The notes: a model not told the origin generated them from the letters alone. 64,000 nucleotides of DNA from Paenibacillus xylanexedens (GCF_007680605.1 NZ_VEIO01000001.1:186001-250000), one strand, 5' to 3'; numbered from the stretch's first letter, positions 24,635-32,979 are shown. Numbers and translations: made by a program.

Positions 24635-25950
24635 GCAACCCTGTTCGTATTGTTACTCATTATGCACTTGCACGTGGCTTACGCAGATGGCGTACCAGGG
24701 CACAGCTGGAACAGTGGCAGGAACGCCGAATCATTCGGCATGTGGAACGGATTCGGGCGCAGTCTCCATTTTATCAAAAGTGGTGGGAAGGACTGAACGC
24801 AACCGGGTGGAGACAGTTCCCGCAGATCGATAAAACGGTGATGATGCAGTATTTCGACACGCTGAACACGGTAGGTGTTACGAAGGAAGAGGCGCTAATC
24901 CTTGCTGGCGAAAGTGAGGATACCCGTAATTTCAAGCAGTCTTCCATTCAAGGCGTCACGGTAGGGCTATCATCCGGCACATCGGGAAACCGGGGCATTT
25001 TTCTGGTAAGTGATCGGGAGCAGGATGCGTGGACGGGCACCGTGCTGGCCAAACTTCTTCCGGGCGGGCTGTGGAAACCCGCGAAAATCGCGTTCTTCCT
25101 GCGGGCGAATAGCAATCTGTACGAATCGGTCAAGCGTGGCAAGCTGCAATTCCAATATTTTGACCTGCTGGAGCGTGTGGATGTCCTGATTGAACGTATG
25201 AAAGAATACCAACCTACGGTGTGGGTGGCTCCTCCTTCCATGCTTCGTATACTGGCTGATGCTTATCAGCAAGGACGTCTAACACATGTGCCTCAGAAAA
25301 TCATTTCCGTAGCCGAGGTACTCGATCCTCTGGATCGTCAGGTGCTGGAGCATATCTTCGGCCAGACGGTTCATCAGGTGTACCAGTGTACAGAGGGATT
25401 CTTGGGAGCGACGTGCGAGCACGGAACGATACATCTGAATGAAGACATTGTGCATATTGAAAAAGAATACATTGATCTTGCCACCCGGCGGTTCGTACCT
25501 GTGATCACGGACTTTTCCCGAACGTCGCAGCCGATTATCCGGTATCGGCTGAATGATATTTTAACCGAGGCGGCAGCGCCGTGCGCCTGTGGTTCGTTGT
25601 TTACTGCCATTGAGCGGATTGAAGGCCGCTGTGATGATACGCTTTATTTTTCGCATATCGATGAGGAGAAGGCTGTTTCGGTTTTTCCGGATTTTATCAG
25701 TCGCGCGGTCATTGCGGCTTCGCCAGCCATTCAGCATTATCGCGTGGTGCAACGTGGCAGTGGAACACTGGAGGTGTCGATGCGGGTCAGCGAAGAAGCC
25801 GATCAGGAGCGGATACAAGCCGCTGTGTTGCAAGAGTTGGGGAAATTGGCAGGGCGACTGCAATGTGTGCTGCCTGACGTTCAATTTGTGCCGTATACGT
25901 TTGAAGCAGGGGTAACGAAGCTGCGGCGGGTGGAGAGACGGTTGGATTAG
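24631..25950 (+). CDS. Adenylate-forming enzyme, F390 synthetase/PaaK-like
   Basis: A 439-residue ANL-type enzyme of the CoF synthetase/phenylacetate-CoA ligase branch. The start is the ATG overlapping the upstream TGA (ATGA), with AGGAGG 9 bp upstream. Visible parts are the P-loop-like VTVGLSSGTSGNRGIFLVSD (about 108-127), the YQCTEGFLGATCEHG region (about 249-263), and ITDFSRTSQPIIRYRLNDI, whose RYRLND is the adenylate-contact motif of PaaK-like enzymes. A C-terminal domain follows. It is the last gene of the operon and activates an acid as adenylate, possibly with CoA or amine transfer. The acid is unknown. It ends 27 bp before the MITE-like element. Confidence 0.82.
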   Translation: MSNPVRIVTHYALARGLRRWRTRAQLEQWQERRIIRHVERIRAQSPFYQKWWEGLNATGWRQFPQIDKTVMMQYFDTLNTVGVTKEEALILAGESEDTRNFKQSSIQGVTVGLSSGTSGNRGIFLVSDREQDAWTGTVLAKLLPGGLWKPAKIAFFLRANSNLYESVKRGKLQFQYFDLLERVDVLIERMKEYQPTVWVAPPSMLRILADAYQQGRLTHVPQKIISVAEVLDPLDRQVLEHIFGQTVHQVYQCTEGFLGATCEHGTIHLNEDIVHIEKEYIDLATRRFVPVITDFSRTSQPIIRYRLNDILTEAAAPCACGSLFTAIERIEGRCDDTLYFSHIDEEKAVSVFPDFISRAVIAASPAIQHYRVVQRGSGTLEVSMRVSEEADQERIQAAVLQELGKLAGRLQCVLPDVQFVPYTFEAGVTKLRRVERRLD

Positions 25951-25977
25951 TTGAGGTTCAACGCAGAGTCTACATGT

Positions 25978-26173
25978 ACTATATAAGTTGAACTATTCTT
26001 TTACACGTTAACGAAGAGGACAGAAAAAACCTGGAAAAGCGAAGCGTTCGCCTTTATCACCGGATTTTCCCTTTTGGAGAAGGGAATTAAAAAAATCTGG
26101 GGATAACAGCGATTGGAAGGTTATTCTGTCATCGGAGTGGACTGTGTAAAATCTTTAGTTCAACTTATATAGT
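25978..26173. repeat. MITE-like dispersed repeat, copy 2 with perfect terminal inverted repeats
   Basis: A 196-bp element bounded by ACTATATAAGTTGAACTA (25978-25995) and its exact inverted copy (26156-26173), an 18-bp perfect terminal inverted repeat. The body matches copy 1 (6730-6923). An internal hairpin at 26067-26086 is kept. No clear target-site duplication was seen. The right end touches the first in-frame start candidates of the downstream SDR gene. No protein is encoded. Confidence 0.85.
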
Positions 26174-26211
26174 TGAAAATGAATCGAACGATCATGAAAG
26201 TAGGTGATAAA

Positions 26212-27183
26212 GTGACCGTGTGGACTTATAAAATAGGAGAGGATTCGCCAAACCCTGTGGATGGCAAGGTTACATCAGGAGCGGAAAAATCAACGGAATT
26301 ATTTCAATCAGCTCATGCAAATGTAACCAAATCAGGCCAGCCGGGGGATCAACCTCCTGTAGCTCTCATTACAGGTACCTCCAGCGGATTTGGGATGCTG
26401 ACTGCCATCACTCTTGCCAAGCAAGGCTATCGTGTTATGGCTACAATGCGTGATCTAAGTCGCAAGGGAGAACTTGCGAATCGTGCCGAGGAAGCAGGAG
26501 TAACCGGGCGAATTCATTATGTACAGCTTGATGTGACAGATTCGGAATCTGTGCAAACCGCTGTGGATGCGGTGCTTCAGCAATATGGACAAATCCATGT
26601 GCTGGTGAATAATGCTGGTTTTGCTGTAGGAGGATTTATTGAGGAAGTGTCGATGGAGGACTGGCGGCGCCAGATGGAAACGAACCTGTTCGGACTTATC
26701 GCGGTGACCCGAGCGGTTCTGCCTGTTATGCGTGAACAAAAACGCGGACTGATTATTAATCTTTCGAGTGTAAGCGGCCTATCCGGTTTTCCGGGATATG
26801 CCCCATACGCTGCCTCGAAATTTGCCGTGGAGGGATTCACAGAAAGTCTGCGCCATGAGATGTCTTCATTTGGAATACGGGTCGTATTGGTAGAGCCCGG
26901 AGCCTATCGCACGCCTATTTGGAACAAAGGTCTTGGCGAAATTCACCGGAATGAGGATTCGGCTTATAAACATAAGCTGGATGCAGTTCTGCGTTATTCG
27001 AAACATGCCAGCGAGACTGCTCCTGACCCGCAAGAGGTCGCTGATCTGATCGGACGTATCGCACGCATGCGTTCACCAAGGTTGCGCTATGCATTAGGCA
27101 AAGGTTCTCGGATTCTTATTATTGCAAAGGCGTTGTTGCCGTGGAAATGGCTGGAGTGGCTAATTGCCCGTGGTCTTCAATAG
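26212..27183 (+). CDS. Short-chain dehydrogenase/reductase
   Basis: A classical SDR of about 323 residues. The Rossmann motif ALITGTSSGFGMLTA, the NNAG motif (VLVNNAGFAVGG), the catalytic Ser-Tyr-Lys (INLSSVSGLSG, PYAASKFAVEGF) and the PGAYRTP segment are all present. It has an unusual N-terminal extension of about 45 residues before the Rossmann fold (DSPNPVDGKVTSGAEKSTEL), with no signal peptide or known domain. The start is uncertain: GTG 26212 has AGGTGAT 5 bp upstream and is used here, while ATG 26194, ATG 26179 or TTG 26173 are in frame, the last being inside the repeat end. Substrate unknown. Confidence 0.8.
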   Translation: MTVWTYKIGEDSPNPVDGKVTSGAEKSTELFQSAHANVTKSGQPGDQPPVALITGTSSGFGMLTAITLAKQGYRVMATMRDLSRKGELANRAEEAGVTGRIHYVQLDVTDSESVQTAVDAVLQQYGQIHVLVNNAGFAVGGFIEEVSMEDWRRQMETNLFGLIAVTRAVLPVMREQKRGLIINLSSVSGLSGFPGYAPYAASKFAVEGFTESLRHEMSSFGIRVVLVEPGAYRTPIWNKGLGEIHRNEDSAYKHKLDAVLRYSKHASETAPDPQEVADLIGRIARMRSPRLRYALGKGSRILIIAKALLPWKWLEWLIARGLQ

Positions 27184-27260
27184 TTAAGAGTAGGTAACTA
27201 TATGATCATACTTGTGGCAGAATCATCATCTTTTCCAAGTGGAAATGGAGGTCTGAACTA

Positions 27261-27392
27261 ATGTTTGAAGTGATTGTCGTTGCGTTGCTCATGATCATTA
27301 CAGGACTACTCCTGCATATCAACAGCAAACTCCCGGCCCGTGACCGGGTTCAGGAAGCGATGCAGCGTGACCGTGATCGGCGCGACAGTTAG
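27261..27392 (+). CDS. Small membrane protein, 43 residues
   Basis: A short open frame with a good ribosome site (ATGGAGGTC, 9 bp before the ATG). It encodes one hydrophobic helix at about 3-18 (EVIVVALLMIITGLLL), then a charged Arg/Asp-rich tail (RVQEAMQRDRDRRDS). This is a typical layout of a bitopic small membrane protein. It lies between the SDR and a GNAT gene and is on the same strand as both. I do not recognise it. The ribosome site and the clean helix support that it is real, but it has not been checked by conservation. Confidence 0.5.
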   Translation: MFEVIVVALLMIITGLLLHINSKLPARDRVQEAMQRDRDRRDS

Positions 27393-27515
27393 AACCAGAG
27401 CCGAGATTGGTAGGCGAAACCGAACAGATAAACTGAAATAAGATCCTTCAGAGGAGGAAAATGATTTATATTGTGAAGACCTGATATTTCTTGACATGCA
27501 GGGAGTGAATGAGGG

Positions 27516-28070
27516 ATGAGTTCAGATGTTTTCAAAGAGAGGTATGAGCTGCGTAATATTCAACGGGACGAATCGGATCTGTATTGGCCACTAAGGCTTG
27601 AAGCGCTGAAGACGCATCCCGAAGCCTTTGGCGCTTCATACGAGTTGTCCAGTCAGTTGCCCGTTAGTGAGGTGAAAGAGCGAATACATAATGAGCCTGA
27701 TGATTACATTCTTGGTGCGTTCACCCCTGAGGGGATGCTGGCGGGCATGATGGGTTTCAAAAGAGAATATGGTCTAAAGCTCAGGCACAAAGGATTCATC
27801 TGGGGTGTCTATGTATCACCTGCTCATCGGGGGAATGGACTGGCTTCCCAGTTGTTATCCGAGGTTCTGGAACGGGGGAAACATCTGGAGAATATGAAGC
27901 AGATTAATCTAAGTGTAGTGACTACAAATGTTTCAGCGAAGCGGTTGTATGAGCGGTATGGGTTTGAAACCTACGGCATCGAACGCAATGCGCTGGAGGT
28001 GAACGGCCAAGGATATGATGAAGCGCACATGACGTATTTTTACAATAAAAGAGTAGATGAAAACATCTAA
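27516..28070 (+). CDS. GNAT-family N-acetyltransferase
   Basis: A 184-residue Gcn5-type acetyltransferase. The start strand and acetyl-CoA loop are clear at about 92-118 (FIWGVYVSPAHRGNGLASQL, with the R-G-N-G-L-A motif). A second half has NLSVVTTNVSAKRLYERYGF, typical of the fold, then GYDEAHMTYF. A ribosome site AGGGAGTGAATGAGGG precedes the ATG. The N-terminal part (LRNIQRDESDLYWPLRLEAL and EAFGASYE) resembles GNATs that act on small molecules with a bulky donor. Substrate unknown; its neighbours do not help. Confidence 0.85.
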   Translation: MSSDVFKERYELRNIQRDESDLYWPLRLEALKTHPEAFGASYELSSQLPVSEVKERIHNEPDDYILGAFTPEGMLAGMMGFKREYGLKLRHKGFIWGVYVSPAHRGNGLASQLLSEVLERGKHLENMKQINLSVVTTNVSAKRLYERYGFETYGIERNALEVNGQGYDEAHMTYFYNKRVDENI

Positions 28071-28095
28071 ATTCAAAAGCAAGAGGAGGGGGCCT

Positions 28096-28331
28096 GTGAT
28101 CGATCAGGTTGTTCATGAGATCGACGGTGTAACATTTATGTTAAAAGAAAAGCATGCCTTCGATGGGTTAACTCCGTTGGCAGTTTGATTTATGATTTTG
28201 CGGCGGACGAGATTCACATCTGTGAGACATTACATGAGATTGCCCTGCGCGCGGTAAATCCGGATCGTTCTCAGCGGTACCCTTCCGTGGCGGAATTAGG
28301 CTTGGCATGGAAAGAGGCTAATGCGCAATAA
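28096..28331 (+). pseudogene. Remnant of a serine/threonine kinase-like gene
   Basis: The GTG at 28096 has GGAGGGGG upstream and opens a frame reading VIDQVVHEIDGVTFMLKEKH. It is interrupted after about 33 codons by a TGA. A different frame then continues from about 28158 to a TAA at 28331, reading SLIYDFAADEIHIC and ETLHEIALRAVNPDRSQRYP. These pieces look like the start, a middle and the C-terminal end of the kinase/phosphotransferase-like proteins common in Bacillales, with the domain core deleted. I read it as a decayed gene, not a frameshift of an intact one. It is about 230 bp against roughly 800 for an intact gene. Confidence 0.55.
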
Positions 28332-28394
28332 TGTAATCGTAGATTCGTAACCGTGTATAAAAACCCGTATAATGGAAAATGACAAGGAGGCTTG

Positions 28395-28769
28395 ATGAAG
28401 GTGTGTCGATATGCGATGTCTGGACCTTATAAGGAAGTATATGCATGCTTTAACTGCCGTAAGTCTTACAAACAAGTATCGCCGTATGATTTAAGCAAGG
28501 AAACCGCAGCACGACTTGAACATAAATGTCCGCAATGTGCGGAGATTATGGTGAATATGGGGCATGATTTTCAAGCACCCAAGCAAACGGATATCAAACA
28601 GTGGAAAAAAGTCATAACCCTATATCAGCATGGCATTACCTATCATAATTGTGGATGCGGAGCCGGATATCGTCCAGCTGAGCTGCGAGAAGTTCCCGGG
28701 TTTCTGGAGCAGCAGGCTGCTGGCCGGAGAAGTGAAGGAGAAAAGTTGCTTCATCGTTGGATCAAATAG
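28395..28769 (+). CDS. Hypothetical zinc-ribbon-like protein
   Basis: A 124-residue protein with two pairs of cysteines in CxxC spacing (ACFNCRKSYK and HKCPQCAEIM), consistent with a zinc ribbon at about 20-50. A second Cys-rich spot (YHNCGCGAGYRP) is at about 84-95. An AAGGAGG ribosome site lies close to the ATG at 28395. The next small gene begins 13 bp after its stop, so the four genes to 29798 may be one operon. I do not know a function; DNA or RNA binding is possible from the ribbon. Confidence 0.6.
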   Translation: MKVCRYAMSGPYKEVYACFNCRKSYKQVSPYDLSKETAARLEHKCPQCAEIMVNMGHDFQAPKQTDIKQWKKVITLYQHGITYHNCGCGAGYRPAELREVPGFLEQQAAGRRSEGEKLLHRWIK

Positions 28770-28782
28770 GAGAGCAGAGCGC

Positions 28783-28938
28783 ATGATTCGTACTTTCATA
28801 CAAAAAGACTTGCAATATGTCATAGAAGCGCATATCCGTATTGATCCGGACGAGTATAATTATGATGACAGCTTTGCGGCATGTATTAATGAGGCGGTGA
28901 AGCAAGGACAGAATTTGCGTCAGGAGATAGAGCGATGA
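28783..28938 (+). CDS. Small hypothetical protein, 51 residues
   Basis: A short acidic protein (start at ATG 28783 with AGGAGAGCAG 3 to 8 bp upstream) with the sequence pattern FIQKDLQYVIEAHIRIDPDE. It is predicted as a small helical domain. Its stop overlaps the start of the next gene (ATGA at 28935), so the two are translationally coupled. I do not recognise it. The frame stays open upstream within the previous gene, but the ribosome site supports the short form. Confidence 0.5.
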   Translation: MIRTFIQKDLQYVIEAHIRIDPDEYNYDDSFAACINEAVKQGQNLRQEIER

Positions 28939-29387
28939 AAACAGAGCCTGTCTATGCTGAGAATACTATTGTTGGCGTTTGGTTTCAGGGCGTGTGGCGC
29001 TGGTACGTCACCGAACGGGAGTATTGGTTTTTAAATATAGAGATGGAAGAACGGTTTGGTATCGATGTATTGAATGAAGAGACGGCGGCCGTGTTCTTAC
29101 AAGCAATCCGGGAGGAGCAGGTAAGTGCGGCTGAACTGAGGAGTGCGCTTCATCATTTTCGGGAATCCCGTCCTGCAGGCGATGAATGGCTTAAATATGT
29201 GCCGTCCTTTCTTGTCGATTTCGATAAGCGGCTATTTTTCTCGATGTTCCCGGAGCCTGCCTCCTTTGAGCATTACATGCCGGATGGCTGGATCGGGAGT
29301 TACAAGGAGTTCTTGGAGAGGGTGCCAGAGAAGGAACGATACTGGATTGTACCAGGAAAGTCTTTATTCGAAGATAACCTTCTATAG
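28935..29387 (+). CDS. Hypothetical protein
   Basis: A 150-residue protein without signal peptide or membrane segments. It has a Trp/Tyr-rich N-terminal part (VGVWFQGVWRWYVTEREYWF) and a Phe/Tyr-rich C-terminal part (FFSMFPEPASFEHYMPDGW). It is coupled to the upstream 51-residue gene by a 4-bp overlap and is followed by a lipoprotein gene after 12 bp. I do not recognise it. The coupling to neighbours suggests the pair acts together, but nothing more can be said. Confidence 0.6.
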   Translation: MKTEPVYAENTIVGVWFQGVWRWYVTEREYWFLNIEMEERFGIDVLNEETAAVFLQAIREEQVSAAELRSALHHFRESRPAGDEWLKYVPSFLVDFDKRLFFSMFPEPASFEHYMPDGWIGSYKEFLERVPEKERYWIVPGKSLFEDNLL

Positions 29388-29399
29388 TGGGGGGCTGTA

Positions 29400-29798
29400 A
29401 TGAAACGTAAGTGGCTTATGACGAGCTTACTCTTCTTATGCACAGCGTTAGCCTTATCTGCATGTACAGTTACAGCGGATAAGCCTTCCGCAGCAGAAAC
29501 GATTAAACAAAGTTTGAATACGATGGTCAACGAGCCTGTTCTGGCTTCCAGCAGTAACCCGAATGATTATATTGCAGGCCATCGGGACGTGTATAAAGCT
29601 ATTCTACAAACGGGATCAGAAGGTCTGAATTTCTTGTTAAATCAGCTGGAATCCAGCGACGACAATGGTTTGAAAGAGTGGATCATGGCTCTGGCCAGTG
29701 CTGAACTGTTGGGAGAAGACAACCCGGTGCAAGACTGGGACAGTGGTAAGGACTGGCTGAGGCAATATAACATGATCGCAGCAGATCATTCCGATTAA
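29400..29798 (+). CDS. Putative lipoprotein
   Basis: A 132-residue exported protein. The N-terminal signal has a basic start (MKRKW), a hydrophobic core (LLFLCTALAL) and a lipobox LSAC, so the mature form begins at the Cys near residue 22 and is lipid-anchored. The rest is a mixed helical domain without known motif (for example SSNPNDYIAGHRDVYKAIL). Its start lies 12 bp after the previous gene, so it is probably part of the same operon. It has a TGGGGGG ribosome site. Function unknown. Confidence 0.65.
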   Translation: MKRKWLMTSLLFLCTALALSACTVTADKPSAAETIKQSLNTMVNEPVLASSSNPNDYIAGHRDVYKAILQTGSEGLNFLLNQLESSDDNGLKEWIMALASAELLGEDNPVQDWDSGKDWLRQYNMIAADHSD

Positions 29799-29882
29799 GA
29801 TAATAACCTTCACCTCCAGTCAGCATGAGCAGTAAAATTACGGTTCCTAGAACCGAAAGAATACGTTATAGAGGTGACATCT

Positions 29883-30680
29883 TTGACGAAAAAGATTGCT
29901 TTTTTTGATTCAGGCATCGGTGGATTAACGGTACTGCATACCGCTTTGCAACAGTTTCCGGAAGAATCCTATATATATTATGCAGATACATTACATGTCC
30001 CTTATGGAACCAAGCCGGCGGACGAGGTTCGTCGTTATATTTTTGCTTGCGTGGAGGCGATTATACGGGAACAAGTAGATGCAATCGTGATTGCGTGTAA
30101 CACGGCAACCAGCTTGGCGGTGAATGATCTGCGTTCCATGTATGACATCCCTATTATCGGCATGGAACCGGCGGTCAAACCAGCCGTCGAGATGAATAGG
30201 GAAAACGGCAAGCGCGTGCTGGTATTTGCTACGGCTTTGACACTGAGTCAAACGAAGTATAACGAATTGGTCTCTCGCGTGGATGATGAGCATCGGGTCG
30301 ATTCCCTTGCGCTGCCTGAACTGGTGGAATGGTGTGAGCAACTGGAGTTTGATCCGGTCAAAATAACAGCATACTTCCGCTCCAAGTTAGCAGGCCTGGA
30401 CCTGGAACAATACGGTACGGTGGTGATGGGCTGTACGCATTACCCGTTCTATACAGCTATGCTGCGCAAGGTGCTACCAGATCATATCCGGATTGTTGAT
30501 GGTAGCGCAGGTACGGTAAGTCATTTGAGTCAAAGACTTGAACTTGGTGCACAGCAGCAAGCTGGGAATACGGAGCAGGTGCAGGCAGGGACTGTGTCCT
30601 TTTTCAGTTCATCGGGTCGAACGGAAGATCATAATAAGATGCGTGTAGCGCTTCAATATCTAAGTGACAATGTACTGTAG
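29883..30680 (+). CDS. murI: Glutamate racemase
   Basis: A roughly 265-residue enzyme that converts L-glutamate to D-glutamate for peptidoglycan. Both catalytic cysteine motifs are present: VIACNTATS (about residue 70) and MGCTHYPFY (about 182). The N-terminal FFDSGIGGLTVL, YYADTLHVPYG and IGMEPAVKPA motifs are also typical. The TTG at 29883 is preferred as the start because AGAGGTG lies 7 bp upstream; an in-frame GTG at 29874 is possible. It is followed after 24 bp by a histidine phosphatase gene that may be co-transcribed. Full length for the family. Confidence 0.93.
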   Translation: MTKKIAFFDSGIGGLTVLHTALQQFPEESYIYYADTLHVPYGTKPADEVRRYIFACVEAIIREQVDAIVIACNTATSLAVNDLRSMYDIPIIGMEPAVKPAVEMNRENGKRVLVFATALTLSQTKYNELVSRVDDEHRVDSLALPELVEWCEQLEFDPVKITAYFRSKLAGLDLEQYGTVVMGCTHYPFYTAMLRKVLPDHIRIVDGSAGTVSHLSQRLELGAQQQAGNTEQVQAGTVSFFSSSGRTEDHNKMRVALQYLSDNVL

Positions 30681-30704
30681 ACTAGACTATGGGAGGTGTC
30701 CGTA

Positions 30705-31280
30705 ATGGAGTCGATTTACCTGATACGCCACGCCAAAGCCGAAGGGCAGGAGCCATACGCAAGTCTGACGGATGAGGGATGCAGGCAGGCTGAAAAATTG
30801 GCAGATGTATTGTCTGCTCAAGGAATCTCTTATATCGTATCCAGTCCATGGAAAAGAGCCGTACAGACTGCAATGCCTTTGGGTGTAGCGATAGAGCGCC
30901 ACATTCATACCGATGAGCGCTTGCAGGAAAGAGTGCTGAGTACAAGGGATCTGCCAGACTGGATGGACGTGCTGAAACGTACATATGAAGATGAAGATTG
31001 GGCTGCGGAGGGCGGAGAATCTTCCAGAGTTGCAACTGCCAGAGCCTTGGCGCTGCTGAAGGAATGTTGGCGCAGACCGGAGCGTCATGGAGCGGTTGTT
31101 ACGCATGGCAATCTGTTGTCCTTAATCATTCGTTATTACGAACCGTCTTTTGGTTATGCGGAGTGGGCCAAGCTTTCCAATCCTGATGTATATGTTCTAA
31201 AACGGGAGCAGGAGTCTACAGATGATGAAGACAATGAGGAGGGGAAGCAACCTGTCATTTCCAGACTGTGTCTGGATTGA
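30705..31280 (+). CDS. Histidine phosphatase (PGAM-like) family protein
   Basis: A 191-residue enzyme of the phosphoglycerate-mutase-like superfamily. The catalytic LIRHAKAEG motif is at about 5-13, and the second His is in VVTHGNLLSL (about 133). The SSPWKRAVQTAMPL segment supplies the Arg of the phosphate pocket. GGGAGG lies 8 bp upstream of the ATG. Members dephosphorylate small phosphates; the substrate here is not known. It has a charged C-terminal tail (QESTDDEDNEEGKQP). It is probably co-transcribed with murI. Confidence 0.85.
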   Translation: MESIYLIRHAKAEGQEPYASLTDEGCRQAEKLADVLSAQGISYIVSSPWKRAVQTAMPLGVAIERHIHTDERLQERVLSTRDLPDWMDVLKRTYEDEDWAAEGGESSRVATARALALLKECWRRPERHGAVVTHGNLLSLIIRYYEPSFGYAEWAKLSNPDVYVLKREQESTDDEDNEEGKQPVISRLCLD

Positions 31281-31354
31281 ATACAACAGGAGCATCCCAG
31301 CATCACATGTTCATTCAGCCAGGACACTCCATATTTTTGTTGCGCGTTTTTTTG

Positions 31355-31717
31355 TTAAAGAGCTGCGAACAGCAATGTAATCCAGCCGGCAAGGAAGGCT
31401 ACACCACCGATGGGTGTGACGGCTCCCCACTTGCGAACACCTGTGACACTCAGTGTATAGAGGCTTCCAGAGAACAGGATAATCCCGGCAAACAAGAGCC
31501 ATCCGGAGGTCATGACAAGAGACGGGGAGCTTAGCCTGTCTGCGAACAGTCCAAGCAGGATGATGCCGAGTCCGTGAGCAATATGATACTGGACACCGGT
31601 CTCATAGATTTTGATCATATCGGCGGATAACTTGCGTTTGAGCGCATGTGCCCCGAAGGCACCGAGTGCAACGGCCAGAAACATCATAATGCTGCCGAGA
31701 ACCACGAGGGTTTGCAT
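31355..31717 (-). CDS. DUF423 family membrane protein
   Basis: A 120-residue integral membrane protein with four hydrophobic helices. It shows the DUF423 (YwdK-like) motifs GAFGAHALKRKLS, YHIAHGLGIILLG, LFAGIILFSGSLY and TPIGGVAFLAGW. Similar small membrane proteins occur across bacteria, and their role is unknown. It is the lone reverse-strand gene between histidine phosphatase (convergent) and coaA. The start has AAAGGAGAG upstream (reverse complement of CTCTCCTTT at 31723-31731). Confidence 0.82.
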   Translation of the reverse strand: MQTLVVLGSIMMFLAVALGAFGAHALKRKLSADMIKIYETGVQYHIAHGLGIILLGLFADRLSSPSLVMTSGWLLFAGIILFSGSLYTLSVTGVRKWGAVTPIGGVAFLAGWITLLFAAL

Positions 31718-31821
31718 GTCATTTTCTCTCCTTTAAATAGGGTAATAATGCGAATCTAACGGGTAATAAGCAACACAAGCAGAATATCTATCATGGCGAA
31801 AGAAGTGGCCTTGGTGTTAGG

Positions 31822-32751
31822 TTACAACTTGCGCAATTGAATCTGCTGAATGGAGTGATCGGCTTCTTTTTTCAAGATTAACCGCGCACGTCCTTTGGTT
31901 GGTAAAATGTTTTCATGCAGATTTTTCGCGTTAATGTCCTGCCAGATCTGATTGGCTGTCTCAATGGTTTCCTCTTCGTTAATATTGGCGAACCGCTGAT
32001 GGAAGAAGGAATCCTTGTTCTGAAAAGCGGTCTGACGGAGCAACTTGAAACGTTCGACGTACCAGTGACGAATATGTTCTTCCTCTGCATCAATGTATAT
32101 GGAGAAGTCAAAAAAATCACTTACAAGTAATGGCGTCTCCCGTTTCACTTGTAATACGTTGATGCCTTCAATGATCAGAATATCCGGCTGGCAGATCGTT
32201 TTCTCTTCACCCTGAATTACGTCGTAGGCCAGATGTGAGTAGACCGGTGCTTGTACCTCAGGTTTGCCTGATTTCACATCGCCCATGAATTTAATGAGTG
32301 ATTTGATATCATAACTTTCAGGAAAACCTTTGCGGTTCATAATTCCTTTTTCTTGCAACACCGCATTGGGATATAAAAAGCCGTCCGTGGTAACCAGATC
32401 GACCTTGGGGTTGTTTTTGCCTCTGGCAAGTAATGCCTGGAGCAAGCGGGCTGCTGTGCTTTTGCCCACGGCAACACTGCCCCCGATCCCGATAATATAG
32501 GGGGTGTGAAGTGTTTCTTTTTTCATAAAAGAGGCCGTTAGGCGATCAAGCTCTCTCGATGCTCTTGCATATAGGTCGATGAAGTGAGTTAGGGGTAAAT
32601 AAACATCCTCAACTTCCTGAATGGATACTTCTTCGTTCAAGCCCTTTAACTGTTCCAGTTCAGCTTCCGTCAGTGGAAGGGTGGTCTGATGTTCTTTAAG
32701 TCCAGCCCATTCTTTGCGGTTAAACTCGATGTAAGGTGAGTATGAATTCAT
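31822..32751 (-). CDS. coaA: Type I pantothenate kinase
   Basis: A 309-residue enzyme that phosphorylates pantothenate, the first step of coenzyme A synthesis. The P-loop [12 protein letters not shown] is at about 95-106, followed by [11 protein letters not shown], the GFPESYD motif, [12 protein letters not shown] and the FVHQRF-like segment FFHQRFANI. These are the expected marks of the bacterial CoaA (PanK I) type. Length and order are complete. It is monocistronic and is divergent from the DUF3891 gene, with 228 bp between. PanK I is usually inhibited by CoA. Confidence 0.95.
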   Translation of the reverse strand: MNSYSPYIEFNRKEWAGLKEHQTTLPLTEAELEQLKGLNEEVSIQEVEDVYLPLTHFIDLYARASRELDRLTASFMKKETLHTPYIIGIGGSVAVGKSTAARLLQALLARGKNNPKVDLVTTDGFLYPNAVLQEKGIMNRKGFPESYDIKSLIKFMGDVKSGKPEVQAPVYSHLAYDVIQGEEKTICQPDILIIEGINVLQVKRETPLLVSDFFDFSIYIDAEEEHIRHWYVERFKLLRQTAFQNKDSFFHQRFANINEEETIETANQIWQDINAKNLHENILPTKGRARLILKKEADHSIQQIQLRKL

Positions 32752-32979
32752 GAGATCCCGCTTTCTGTATGTAATGTAATCGAAGACACAATCATTAGTG
32801 TACCAAATTTCAGCGAACTGACAACACCTTTACATGCTCTGTTCAATACGTAATGTCGTAAACACAGGCATAAGGTAGCGTAATTGCAGGCTGGAAGGCG
32901 GCTTATAAGAAAGTGTAACCCAAATTATGTTAAAGTCAATGTAAATGTAAACGTAAACCATGCGGAAGGGTGACAGCAA

